Assembly (NCBI RefSeq): GCF_900143535.1
Contig: NZ_FRFA01000007.1
Location: 124,001 to 188,000, forward strand
From: Tateyamaria sp. Alg231-49
GTDB taxonomy: Bacteria > Pseudomonadota > Alphaproteobacteria > Rhodobacterales > Rhodobacteraceae
Reading direction: 5' to 3'
DNA: 64,000 nucleotides
A model generated the notes under the pieces. It saw nothing but the letters and a program-made list of their open reading frames with translations. It ran no database searches and was not told the origin of the DNA. Position 1 is the first letter of the stretch; each line of letters opens with the position of its first letter. A program made the translations under genes and the position numbers. Shown here in pieces: positions 47,136-55,771 of this stretch.

Positions 47136-48407
47136 ATGGCTGATCAGAATATTGGCGTGCGCGCGTCCTCGGTGTCATTGGGCATCACGGTTATCCTGCT
47201 TTATGTGCTCTTTGTGTCGATGGTGACCTTCGGCTTCGGCACTTACATTTTCCGCACCACTTGGCAGGCCAATCCGCCCATTATTTTGGCTGACGAGGCT
47301 GCGGGTGAAATCGAAATTGATACCGATATCGACAACAACGTTTTTTTGCTGCGCCGTGAAAAAGCGATCGAAGATGACAAGCTGATCGTAGCTGCTGAGA
47401 TACGGGCTTTGCGACAGCGGCTCTCCGAAAATGAGGCGCAGGTCAAAATTTCCTTTGGTCCGATTGCCCGGGAACGCGAAGAGATGCGACTGTTCGTTAA
47501 TCGCACCATTATTGACTTGGCCGACTATCAATATGCTCTGACCGGTCCAGATCGGTTCAAATATGAAAACACGGTCAATGATGAGGATCTGCAACCTTTT
47601 GCCAAGCTGACAGAATTGCTCACGGTGTTGGACACAGGAATTGACGCGGCAGACCTCGATGAAGATGCACGCGCCAGTTACGTGGACCTCAGCAATGCTG
47701 CCAAGATTGCTCTGAAACTGGCACTGGGCGATATCGAAGCGGCGAACGCAGCCTCCCACGCTGTTCAGCAGGAAGGCGAATTGATCGAGGATCAGATTGC
47801 GGCGCGCGAGGACCGTAACCGCTTGAATGACGAAAATATCGCAGCTCTTCGGCGGGTTCTGCCCCTTGAGTCCGTGATCCGTGCGCGTCTGTCGTCGCTG
47901 TCTCTGGACTTGCCGATCGCGCCTGATTTGTTGTTACGGCTGGTCAGCTTCCCGACTATTTTTCTGACCCTGATCGTGACAATCGCTGCAGGTGCTTTGG
48001 GCACAGTGGTTGCGTTTTCACGCCGCTATTACTCTTCCACCAGTTCTGCAGACCTGACCTTGAGCCGTCTATTCGTGAATGTGGGCGAGGGGATCGCGGC
48101 GGCGATTGCGATCTTTCTGTTTTCCGGGGCGGGTATGCTGGCCCTGACCCAAGGGGGGGGCAGTGCCGAAAATGTTGAACTGAGCCCTTACACCGTTGCT
48201 TTTGTGGCCTTCCTGTCCGGTTTTATGGCCGAAGACGCCTTCGCCTCGATTCAGGCGGCGGGCAAGCGTCTATTCGCAACAGACGAGAACAATGACAACG
48301 GCAATGCGAATGGGAATGGGAATGGGAATGGGGAAGGCGGTACAACAGAGGCAGCGGTCGTAGAACAACCCCAACCCGCAGCAGCGACAGAACCGCCGAA
48401 CAACTAG
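47136..48407 (+). CDS. Membrane protein with coiled-coil domain, unknown function
   Basis: About 423 residues. One N-terminal membrane segment (near 15-37, LGITVILLYVLFVSMVTFGFG) is followed by a charged helical region (about 60-260) with IRALRQRLSENEAQVKI, likely coiled coil, and two or three C-terminal membrane segments around 270-375 (FPTIFLTLIVTIAAGALG and IAAAIAIFLFSGAGML). It ends in a Gly/Asn/Glu tail encoded by a hexanucleotide repeat. An ATG five codons upstream (47121) has AAGG touching it; the one at 47136 is used because of spacing. No family recognised. Confidence 0.65.
   Translation: MADQNIGVRASSVSLGITVILLYVLFVSMVTFGFGTYIFRTTWQANPPIILADEAAGEIEIDTDIDNNVFLLRREKAIEDDKLIVAAEIRALRQRLSENEAQVKISFGPIAREREEMRLFVNRTIIDLADYQYALTGPDRFKYENTVNDEDLQPFAKLTELLTVLDTGIDAADLDEDARASYVDLSNAAKIALKLALGDIEAANAASHAVQQEGELIEDQIAAREDRNRLNDENIAALRRVLPLESVIRARLSSLSLDLPIAPDLLLRLVSFPTIFLTLIVTIAAGALGTVVAFSRRYYSSTSSADLTLSRLFVNVGEGIAAAIAIFLFSGAGMLALTQGGGSAENVELSPYTVAFVAFLSGFMAEDAFASIQAAGKRLFATDENNDNGNANGNGNGNGEGGTTEAAVVEQPQPAAATEPPNN
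48309..48332 (+). repeat. Hexanucleotide microsatellite (AATGGG)x4 inside the coding region
   Basis: Four perfect AATGGG units encode alternating Gly/Asn within the C-terminal tail of the gene above. Length changes by six bases would keep the frame and vary the tail. Confidence 0.8.
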
Positions 48408-49483
48408 GCGGGGGCCGCGAAGTGTTTGGACAGCTTCAGGCCTTGCCCCTGATAGTTTGAGGCAATGCCTGTTCCGTAAAGCTGTGCTGGACGCACAGCC
48501 ATGCGCTCGTAAATCAACCGACCCACGATTTGCCCGTGTTCCAGCACAAAGGGCGCTTCGTGACAGCGCACCTCAAGCACGCCGCGCGCGCCAGCACCGC
48601 CAGCCGCATCGTGACCAAAGCCCGGATCAAAGAATCCTGCGTAGTGCACGCGAAATTCCCCGACCATCGCAAGGTATGGTGTCATTTCGGCAGCGTAATC
48701 AGGGGGAATATGGACCGCCTCGCGACTCACCAGAATGTAGAAGGCGCCGGGGTCCAGAATGATATGACCATCGCTGCTGTGGACCTCTTCCCAGAAATCG
48801 GCAGGGGCATAGTGCCCGATATTGTCGAGATCGATAACGCCGGTGTGGGGTTTGGCCCTATAGCCCACCAGAGTTGTGTTGGGCAGACGCAGATCCACGG
48901 AAAAGCCTAGGCCGTCGTCAATCACGGCGTCTCCGTCCACCAGCGGCATGTCAGTGTGTAACGCGGTGAGGTCGGCGTCACTTAACACCGCTTGCCCGGC
49001 CCGAAACCTGATCTGGTTCAGTCGCATACCCCGACGCACCAGCACCGAAAACGAACGCGGACAGATTTCAGCGTATAGCGGGCCATCATAGCCGGGAACA
49101 ATGCGGTCAAACTCGGTCCCGCCATCGCAGATCGTGCGCGTCAGCAGATCAAGGCGGCCAGTTGAGCTTTTGGCATTCGCTACCGCCTGGACATCGGCGG
49201 GCAGGGACAAACGCTCCATAAGCGGGACAACATAGACGCACCCCTTTTCCAGAACCGCGCCATCGTTCAGATCCACGCGGTGCATCTCAAACTCTTCGAG
49301 CCGGTCGGCAACAGTGCGCCCATGTCCGGCAAGAAACGAAGCCCGCACGCGGTAGGCGACCTGCCCAAGGCGCAGATCAAGGCTGGCGGGTTGGATTTGG
49401 GCAGAAGTAACGGCAGGGCGCGCCGAAATCTCGCCACGCGCGATCATGTCCGTCAGTTGGCTGTCTGCAAGTACACCGGTCAT
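48404..49483 (-). CDS. dcd: 2'-deoxycytidine 5'-triphosphate deaminase (long, two-domain form)
   Basis: Deaminates dCTP to dUTP for thymidylate synthesis. With 359 residues it is about twice the length of E. coli Dcd (193), and it holds two dCTP-deaminase-like domains: the first around 20-175 (IQPASLDLRLG, AKSSTGRLDLLTR) and the second around 205-350. The first carries the catalytic region. A known alphaproteobacterial form. It converges with the coiled-coil membrane protein gene (4-nt overlap) and lies downstream of tRNA-Pro. Confidence 0.9.
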   Translation of the reverse strand: MTGVLADSQLTDMIARGEISARPAVTSAQIQPASLDLRLGQVAYRVRASFLAGHGRTVADRLEEFEMHRVDLNDGAVLEKGCVYVVPLMERLSLPADVQAVANAKSSTGRLDLLTRTICDGGTEFDRIVPGYDGPLYAEICPRSFSVLVRRGMRLNQIRFRAGQAVLSDADLTALHTDMPLVDGDAVIDDGLGFSVDLRLPNTTLVGYRAKPHTGVIDLDNIGHYAPADFWEEVHSSDGHIILDPGAFYILVSREAVHIPPDYAAEMTPYLAMVGEFRVHYAGFFDPGFGHDAAGGAGARGVLEVRCHEAPFVLEHGQIVGRLIYERMAVRPAQLYGTGIASNYQGQGLKLSKHFAAPA

Positions 49484-49556
49484 CTCGTCCCCTCGTCGTC
49501 AATACATGTCAAAGCGGAGAGTTGGATAGGCCCCGTAGCGCTGGGGCGGGTGTAAA

Positions 49557-49633
49557 TGGTCGGGCTAGCAGGACTCGAACCTGCGACCTTCCGTCCCCCA
49601 GACGGACGCGCTACCAGGCTGCGCCATAGCCCG
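49557..49633 (-). tRNA. tRNA-Pro, anticodon GGG
   Basis: A 77-nt cloverleaf on the minus strand, acceptor stem CGGGCTA/TAGCCCG, D arm GCGC...GCGC, anticodon stem TCCGT/ACGGA with loop CTGGGGG giving GGG, T-loop TTCGAGT, and encoded ACCA. It is the second proline tRNA of the window. It follows merR on the same strand. Confidence 0.95.
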
Positions 49634-49700
49634 ACGTGAAGCGTGTCATACCCGAATTCCGGCCCGAGGCAAGGGTGAATGCGCAAAGGTTGTCGTCTCT

Positions 49701-50816
49701 TTATCGCTGATCTTGCCGCGCACGGGCCATCTGGTCCCTCAGCGCCGTCAATTGGGCCACAAGTGGGCGCAACGCGTCGGCTTGCGCGGGTGTCAGCTGG
49801 CGCAGCGTCGTCGCCCGTGTAAGGAGCGATGGAGAGAAATCCGCGGCGTCGATTCCGTCATCGTCTGGCACATCTACGATACGTGGGCGCGGAGGCGCTG
49901 CAGGCTCGGGCTCAGCATCAGATTCGGTGTGCGTGAACATCGGCGTCGTATCGGGGGTGGGTTCTGATTGTGATGGCTCTGTGGATGCCTCCGCCGGCGT
50001 TTCGTCTGCAAATCCTGTTTCAACGGTTGCTTCGGCGGGCGCATCCTCGCTTGCAGGCGTTTCAGGCGCACCAAAGCTGAACAAAGCTGGCTCTTGCACC
50101 TCATCCGGCGCTGTCGGCTCAGGTGCGAAGGTTGCAACCGGGACCTCCGGCGGAGTGGCAGGCACGTCTTCGGGCACTGGCGCGTATGTCTCTTGCGGTG
50201 GGCTGGCCTCATCCGGGGGGGTATCGTCCGCGCCCGCATCCGACATTTCTGTGCCCGCGTCAAAGCCACCCATTTCGGGCGTAAGTGTCGGCACGTCCGA
50301 CGCGCGTGGCGTGACATCTGCCTCTGGCGCAGGTTCTGAGCCGCGCATGAAAGAGGGCAGGGAGGCCGCGGCGTCTTCACTCTGTTCCGTCTGCGCGGCC
50401 ATTGGGGGCGGCGCGCCCAGTCGGGAGTGCTCTGGTGCCTGATCAAGGCTTTCGGCGATTGGTGTTGGTTTGGGCGCTGAGTCGATATCTGCGTCAGTTT
50501 TTGAGACGAGATCCGCATCCAGTTGGGCGGCCGTGTCATCATCAAGAGGGGACGACAGATCGGAGACGTGGGCGATTCCGTCCTCGCGCAGGATCTTTTG
50601 CACGCCTTTGATCGTCAGGCCATCATCATGCAGTAACTTGCGAATGCCACCCAAAAGCAGCATGTCGGCGGGGCGATAATACCGACGTCCGCCTGCACGT
50701 TTTACCGGTTTGACCTGGGTGAACTTGCTTTCCCAGAAACGCAGAACATGGGTCTGCACGCCCAGCCACTCGGCCACTTCAGAGATGGTGCGAAAGGCGT
50801 CTGCAGATTTTGCCAT
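49701..50816 (-). CDS. MerR family transcriptional regulator, long acidic C-terminus
   Basis: A 371-residue regulator. The MerR winged helix-turn-helix is at about 10-78 ([20 protein letters not shown]...[17 protein letters not shown], in pieces). The rest is an Ala/Pro/Glu-rich low-complexity region with a basic C-terminus; no metal-binding cysteines are seen, so metal sensing is not expected. It lies 6 nt downstream of ihfA and is co-transcribed. The same ihfA-merR order occurs in many alphaproteobacteria. Confidence 0.9.
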   Translation of the reverse strand: MAKSADAFRTISEVAEWLGVQTHVLRFWESKFTQVKPVKRAGGRRYYRPADMLLLGGIRKLLHDDGLTIKGVQKILREDGIAHVSDLSSPLDDDTAAQLDADLVSKTDADIDSAPKPTPIAESLDQAPEHSRLGAPPPMAAQTEQSEDAAASLPSFMRGSEPAPEADVTPRASDVPTLTPEMGGFDAGTEMSDAGADDTPPDEASPPQETYAPVPEDVPATPPEVPVATFAPEPTAPDEVQEPALFSFGAPETPASEDAPAEATVETGFADETPAEASTEPSQSEPTPDTTPMFTHTESDAEPEPAAPPRPRIVDVPDDDGIDAADFSPSLLTRATTLRQLTPAQADALRPLVAQLTALRDQMARARQDQR

Positions 50817-50821
50817 TTGAC

Positions 50822-51124
50822 TTACGATTTGTTCCCGCTTGCCACGCGATCTTTCATCAGATGCGAGGGGCGAAAGGTCAGGACCCGACGTGGGTTGATG
50901 GGCACTTCTTCGCCGGTCTTGGGGTTGCGGCCGACGCGGGCAGATTTGTCCCGGACCGAAAACGTACCAAAGGAAGAAATCTTCACTTGCTCGCCGCGCG
51001 TTAAAGCGTCGGACATGTGATCCAGCACGCTTTCTACAAGTTGCGCGCTTTCGTTGCGTGACAGTCCAACCTCGCGAAATACCGCTTCGCTCAGGTCCAT
51101 CCGCGTCAATGTCTTGTCAGCCAT
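50822..51124 (-). CDS. ihfA: Integration host factor subunit alpha
   Basis: A 100-residue DNA-bending protein that pairs with IhfB. The conserved [14 protein letters not shown] and [14 protein letters not shown] motifs include the proline arm that inserts into the minor groove (RNPKTGE). The N-terminal helices ([16 protein letters not shown]) match the alpha subunit. It is preceded by AAAAGGGGAG and separated from fabH by about 130 nt, so it may have its own promoter besides the lipid operon. Confidence 0.95.
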   Translation of the reverse strand: MADKTLTRMDLSEAVFREVGLSRNESAQLVESVLDHMSDALTRGEQVKISSFGTFSVRDKSARVGRNPKTGEEVPINPRRVLTFRPSHLMKDRVASGNKS

Positions 51125-51254
51125 AAATCACTCCCCTTTTACAAAGCATAGGTTGAGGGGAAATTCCGAGTCAATATCAATGACTTGCAGAGTGGCGGGA
51201 ATCTGCAGGCAAAACGGGTAATTAGGGCCTATTGCAGCATAATGCGCGATGATC

Positions 51255-52226
51255 TTACCAGCGCAAGACAACTGCACCCCATGCCAGACCGCCGCCAATC
51301 GCTTCGGTCACGACCAGATCACCGGCTTTGATCTGCCCATTTGCGCGCGCCACAGACAGTGCCAACGGAATGGAAGCCGCCGAGGTGTTGCCATGGTCTT
51401 GCACGGTCACAACGACCCGGTCCATCGCAACGCCCATCTTCTTGGCCGTTCCCTGAATGATGCGGATGTTGGCCTGATGGGGAACGATCCAGTCGACGTC
51501 CTCGGCACTTACACCGGCCTTGTCCATCGCCGTATTGGCGGTTGCCGCCAGTTTTTCGACCGCATGGCGGAACACCTGATTCCCTTGCATGCGCAAATAG
51601 CCCGAAGTGCCTGTGCTGACGCCGCCATCCACATAAAGCAGATCACGCAGCCGTCCGTCGGAATTTAGATCCGTCGATAGGATGCCGCGATCTTCGGGCG
51701 AGCCTGCGCCTTCTTGTGCCTCCAGCACAACCGCACCGGCACCGTCTCCGAATAGCACACAAGTGCCACGATCGGTCCAATCCATGATCTTTGAAAACGT
51801 CTCTGCACCGATCACCAGCGCCCTTTTGGCCTGTCCGGACACGATCAGTGCGTTGGCATTGGCCAGTGCATAGATGAACCCCGCACAAACTGCCTGCACA
51901 TCAAAGGCAAAGCCACGGGTCATACCCAGTTGGGCCTGAACCATCGTCGCAGCGGATGGGAAGGTAAAGTCCGCCGTGGACGTCGCCAGAACGATGGCAT
52001 CAATATCATCAGCCACCATCCCCGCATCTTTCAGCGCAGCCGTAGCAGCAGCGCAGGCCATTGAGGACGTTGTATCGCCTTCTGTCGCGAAATGGCGGCG
52101 TTCAATGCCAGAGCGGGACTTGATCCACTCGTCGCTCGTATCCAGCGTCGCCTCGAACTCAGAGTTCTCGACCACACGCGCAGGCAGGTAGTGACCTGCA
52201 CCTTTGATTACGGCACGCAAAGTCAT
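51255..52226 (-). CDS. fabH: 3-oxoacyl-[acyl-carrier-protein] synthase III (KAS III)
   Basis: Starts fatty acid synthesis by condensing acetyl-CoA with malonyl-ACP. It has 323 residues. Catalytic residues are the Cys in AVCAGFIYA (about 112), His in VPHQANIRI (about 250) and Asn in QDHGNTSAAS (about 280). It overlaps plsX by ATGA. Part of the phospholipid/fatty acid start cluster plsX-fabH. Confidence 0.96.
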   Translation of the reverse strand: MTLRAVIKGAGHYLPARVVENSEFEATLDTSDEWIKSRSGIERRHFATEGDTTSSMACAAATAALKDAGMVADDIDAIVLATSTADFTFPSAATMVQAQLGMTRGFAFDVQAVCAGFIYALANANALIVSGQAKRALVIGAETFSKIMDWTDRGTCVLFGDGAGAVVLEAQEGAGSPEDRGILSTDLNSDGRLRDLLYVDGGVSTGTSGYLRMQGNQVFRHAVEKLAATANTAMDKAGVSAEDVDWIVPHQANIRIIQGTAKKMGVAMDRVVVTVQDHGNTSAASIPLALSVARANGQIKAGDLVVTEAIGGGLAWGAVVLRW

Positions 52227-53317
52227 GATGTTTCGCTCTTTTCTCCGGTTGGGCCGGCTGCTGCCACGCGCGCAGCCAGCTTGTCGCTAAAGCGCAATTC
52301 GGCCAGCTGGGCAGCCAGTTTCAGGGCTGCTGAAACGCCCGTTGCATCTGCACTGCCGTGGGATTTCACGACGGTGCCGTTCAGGCCCAGAAACACACCA
52401 CCATTGTTGCGCCGTGGATCGATCCGCTTTTTGAGGCGGTTCATCGAGGTAAAGGAGAGCAGGTACGCAAGGCGTGACAAGGGCGAGAATTTGAACGCCT
52501 CGCGCAGCAACTCGCCGATCAGGCTCGCGGTGCCTTCGCCCGTTTTGATGGCCACATTCCCGGTAAATCCGTCCGTCACGATCACGTCGGCCACGCTGCC
52601 CGGAATATCGCCGCCTTCAACAAAGCCAACAAAGTCGAACTCTGCTGCATCTGCATGTGCGCCAATAAGATCATAGGCTTCTTTCAATTCCGTGCGGCCC
52701 TTGTGCTCTTCGGTGCCGACATTCAGCAAACCGATACGCGGGCGGGCCAGATCCATCCCGTTGCGGGCATAGGATGCACCCATCAGCGCAAAGCGCAACA
52801 GGTCATCGGCATCTGCACGCACATCTGCGCCGACATCCAGCATTACGTTAAACCCTTGCGGGTTGCGCGAGGGCCAAAGCACAGCGATGGCGGGGCGGTT
52901 GACGCCAGGCAGCTTGCGCAGTCGGATCATCGACAGCGCCATCAGCGCGCCGGTGTTGCCGCAACTGACGGCCACAGTGGCCTCGCCATTGCGCACTGCT
53001 TCGACGCAAGACCACATCGAGGTGCCTTTGCCGTTGCGCACCACATGGCTTGGCTTGTCTTCCATTGTTACGACGCCGGTGGCATCACGCACTTCACACC
53101 GCCCGGCCAGACCCTTGCGGCGCGCGACAAGGCGCGTCAGTTCGTCCTTCGGCCCATGAAGGATGAAACCGAGGTCCTGATTCTTTTTTGCAGATATTGC
53201 ACAGCCCGCAACAACAGCGGCGGGGCCTTGATCCCCGCCCATGGTGTCCACGGAAAGAATAATAGGAAACGCGAGAGCGGCGTTCGTGTCGGCCTGTTTA
53301 GATATGGGGGCCGTCAT
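52223..53317 (-). CDS. plsX: Phosphate acyltransferase PlsX
   Basis: Makes acyl-phosphate from acyl-ACP for phospholipid synthesis. About 364 residues from the chosen start (MTAPISKQAD). Core motifs are SVDTMGGDQGPAAVV, VSCGNTGALMA and ILLDVGAD-like NVMLDVGADV. The frame extends upstream to 53383, but the added residues are basic and the initiator after AGCAGCAC at 53317 is preferred. It overlaps fabH by 4 nt and follows rpmF by about 40 nt. Confidence 0.94.
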   Translation of the reverse strand: MTAPISKQADTNAALAFPIILSVDTMGGDQGPAAVVAGCAISAKKNQDLGFILHGPKDELTRLVARRKGLAGRCEVRDATGVVTMEDKPSHVVRNGKGTSMWSCVEAVRNGEATVAVSCGNTGALMALSMIRLRKLPGVNRPAIAVLWPSRNPQGFNVMLDVGADVRADADDLLRFALMGASYARNGMDLARPRIGLLNVGTEEHKGRTELKEAYDLIGAHADAAEFDFVGFVEGGDIPGSVADVIVTDGFTGNVAIKTGEGTASLIGELLREAFKFSPLSRLAYLLSFTSMNRLKKRIDPRRNNGGVFLGLNGTVVKSHGSADATGVSAALKLAAQLAELRFSDKLAARVAAAGPTGEKSETS

Positions 53318-53357
53318 GTGCTGCTGCCTAGCTCTTTTGCCTGTGTTGATCCTAGGC

Positions 53358-53564
53358 TTAGGCCGCGTCGTCTTCCAGATCAACTTCTTCGGTCATCGGG
53401 ACAATTTCATTGTCGTCATAGTGACCGCATGCCGCGCAGATGTGGTGGGGGCGTTTCAGCTCACCACAGTTGGGGCATTCGTTGGGATTCGCGGGCGTCA
53501 GGCTGTCGTGGGCGCGGCGGTTGTTGCGGCGCGATTTCGACACTTTGTTCTGTTGCACAGCCAT
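53358..53564 (-). CDS. rpmF: 50S ribosomal protein L32
   Basis: A 68-residue ribosomal protein beginning [20 protein letters not shown]. The zinc ribbon cysteines are in [19 protein letters not shown] (about 31-50), so this is the zinc-binding type. It sits between yceD and plsX, a classic position. The open frame back to 53621 is not used. Confidence 0.96.
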   Translation of the reverse strand: MAVQQNKVSKSRRNNRRAHDSLTPANPNECPNCGELKRPHHICAACGHYDDNEIVPMTEEVDLEDDAA

Positions 53565-53773
53565 TGGAATGGGCCTTTGAGGTTCGGGCAGAGCCGCGCG
53601 GGTCGCGGTTGCATGTTTCAAGTCGCCCAGGATCGGGCATAAATTAGGTCGTCCACTTTGGGCGTGACGTGCGTTTAGGCAAAGGCCCCGCCCATGTCCA
53701 ACCCAAAATGGCGTGAGGGCGGCAAAATACGCATATCTTTCGCACGTGCAAGGCGAAATTCGCCTCGATGCCC

Positions 53774-54331
53774 CTATTCTCCGGGGTCTTTGTCCAGCTT
53801 TGCCTTCAGATCGGCCAAGCCTGCAAAGGGCCGAACCGCCTCATCCGTCAATGGCGCCTTTCCGGGTTCGGTCAGAACTGTTTCACCCAAGGACACACCA
53901 GATGCACGGGGATAGTCGGGCACCGCAAGGCTTAGTGCTTCGATCAGCACGGCATCAGGGTCAATCCATGCACCCAGTTTCTCGACTTCGTCATCTTCTG
54001 GCATTTCGACCTCGGGGGCATCGATCTCATCGGCGAAATCGCGCAGGTAGACGCGGCGCACAGGCGTGTCGATGCGTGTGACGACCGGGGCCAGCGTCAC
54101 GGCGCATGGCTGTGTGACCGTCGCACCCAAAGTGCCCGTCAAAAGCCAGTCTGCTTTACCTTGCGCGCGCACCTCTCCTGCAAAGCGGACTTTGCGCAAA
54201 CTTGTCAGTTCCAGCATGTCGGCCATCGCTGACAAAGCACTTTTGTCAGGCACAATTTCAAACGCTGTACCAGCATTTTGCGCAAGGTCAGCGACCCGGA
54301 GGGCAGATCTAGAAGGTTGTGTGTTGGCCAT
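53774..54331 (-). CDS. yceD: YceD family protein (DUF177)
   Basis: A 185-residue protein with the DUF177 signature C-V-T-L ([18 protein letters not shown] near 86-103) and acidic [26 protein letters not shown]. YceD proteins are commonly upstream of rpmF and are linked to 23S rRNA processing or large-subunit biogenesis, from other organisms. A 209-nt gap follows before rpmF. The start codon [11 protein letters not shown] at 54331 is preferred to 54418. Confidence 0.9.
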   Translation of the reverse strand: MANTQPSRSALRVADLAQNAGTAFEIVPDKSALSAMADMLELTSLRKVRFAGEVRAQGKADWLLTGTLGATVTQPCAVTLAPVVTRIDTPVRRVYLRDFADEIDAPEVEMPEDDEVEKLGAWIDPDAVLIEALSLAVPDYPRASGVSLGETVLTEPGKAPLTDEAVRPFAGLADLKAKLDKDPGE

Positions 54332-54433
54332 GGCGCGTAACTCGTTTCTTGAACCGCAGGCAATCCTTGAGTAAGTCGAGATAAAAGGACTGCGCCTCAC
54401 ACACAAGGGGCGGCACACATAAAGGGGGCCGAC

Positions 54434-54877
54434 ATGCGCGCCTTGGCATATCTGACAGTGGCGATGCTGTCGCTGGGGCTTGCGGCCTGTTCACCGACAT
54501 TTCGCAATCACGGTTATATCCCGCCCGAAGAAGACCTGCAGGAATTGGTTGTCGGGGTCGACACCCGTTCGAGCGTCGAAGATGCCGTGGGCCCGCCTAC
54601 TGCGGGCGGTGTTTTGGAGGGGGGCAATTACTATTATGTGCGCAGCACTGTTAAAACCATTGGCCCGCGCCGCCCCGAAGTGATCGACCGACAAGTGTTG
54701 GCCATCTCATTTAACGGGAATGGTGTTCTGGACAACATCGAGAGCTTTGGGCTTGAAGATGGCCGCGTGGTTGCCCTGACGCGCCGCGTTACTGATGCTG
54801 ACCTCACCAATGTTACCTTCATCCGCCAATTGCTCGGCGGCATCGGACAGGTCAGTCCTGACTTTGGTGGAGGGTGA
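54434..54877 (+). CDS. bamE: Outer membrane protein assembly factor BamE
   Basis: A 147-residue lipoprotein of the BAM complex that folds outer-membrane proteins. The lipobox is LAAC with Cys19, followed by the SmpA/OmlA domain (LVVGVDTRSSVEDAVGPPTAG, in pieces, near 39-58, and VIDRQVLAISFNGNGVLDNIE). It is divergent from yceD. The ATG has GGGGGCCGAC upstream. Confidence 0.93.
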   Translation: MRALAYLTVAMLSLGLAACSPTFRNHGYIPPEEDLQELVVGVDTRSSVEDAVGPPTAGGVLEGGNYYYVRSTVKTIGPRRPEVIDRQVLAISFNGNGVLDNIESFGLEDGRVVALTRRVTDADLTNVTFIRQLLGGIGQVSPDFGGG

Positions 54878-54944
54878 GCCGTCACGATGCTTTGACCGAA
54901 TCTGTGCTAGGTGGTGTCAAAAGCAACCGAACAGAGCAAGGCGC

Positions 54945-55667
54945 ATGATGGGTTTGAAAAAAGGTCGCTATCGCGCTGTCGAGGGGCAATGTCCCGCTGA
55001 CATTGCAGATGCGCAGGCTTTGAGGGCGCGCTGTTTCGCTCTGGACCGGGACGTGGACACGTTTGATCTCTTGTGCACTCACATCCTGATCCGAAGGCTG
55101 AGCGACGACGCATTGGTGTGCTGTTTTCGCATGATGCCGCTGTCAGGCGCGGAAATCTCGCGCAGCTATTCCGCGCAGTATTACGCTCTGGACGCCTTGG
55201 CGGCTTACGACGGCAAGATGGTCGAGATGGGGCGGTTCTGCGTGGACCCAGAGGTGCGCGACCCTGACATTCTGCGCGTCGCATGGGGGGCAATGACCGC
55301 CTATGTTGACGGCAATGGGGTTGAATTGCTGTTTGGGTGTTCGTCCTTTTCCGGCACCGAGACGGCGGATTATCTGGACGCTTTTGCCATGCTCAAGGCG
55401 CGTCATCTGGCCCCCAAACGCTGGTTGCCTCGCGTCAAAGCGCCCAAGGTTTTCAAATTTGCCGCGCGCCTGCGCCGCAAGCCGGACGCCAAAAAGGCGA
55501 TGCTGCGCATGCCGCCTTTGCTGCGCACCTACCTGCTGATGGGGGGCTGGGTCAGTGATCATGCTGTGGTGGATGATCGGATGAACACGCTGCATGTCTT
55601 TACAGGTGTCGAGATCGGGGCCATCCCGCCGGCGCGCAAACGTCTTTTGCGGGCTGTGATCGGGTAA
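54945..55667 (+). CDS. olsB: L-ornithine N-alpha-acyltransferase (OlsB-type GNAT)
   Basis: A 240-residue acyltransferase that makes the first step of ornithine lipids from 3-hydroxyacyl-ACP, or a closely related N-acyl amino acid synthase. GNAT-like motifs are RCFALDRDVDTFDLLCTHILI, EMGRFCVDPEVRD and LLFGCSSFSGTET. Ornithine lipids are major roseobacter membrane components under phosphate stress. The ATG at 54945 is preceded by GCAAGGCGC. The companion OlsA is not adjacent. Confidence 0.88.
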   Translation: MMGLKKGRYRAVEGQCPADIADAQALRARCFALDRDVDTFDLLCTHILIRRLSDDALVCCFRMMPLSGAEISRSYSAQYYALDALAAYDGKMVEMGRFCVDPEVRDPDILRVAWGAMTAYVDGNGVELLFGCSSFSGTETADYLDAFAMLKARHLAPKRWLPRVKAPKVFKFAARLRRKPDAKKAMLRMPPLLRTYLLMGGWVSDHAVVDDRMNTLHVFTGVEIGAIPPARKRLLRAVIG

Positions 55668-55771
55668 TGCCTTGGGGCGGGGAGCCCATAAAAGTGCCGC
55701 AGTACTTTGGGCACAAAGAAACCCGCACCACATCAGTTGACCCCGCGTGGCCAAGAGACTAGCTGGCGCCC

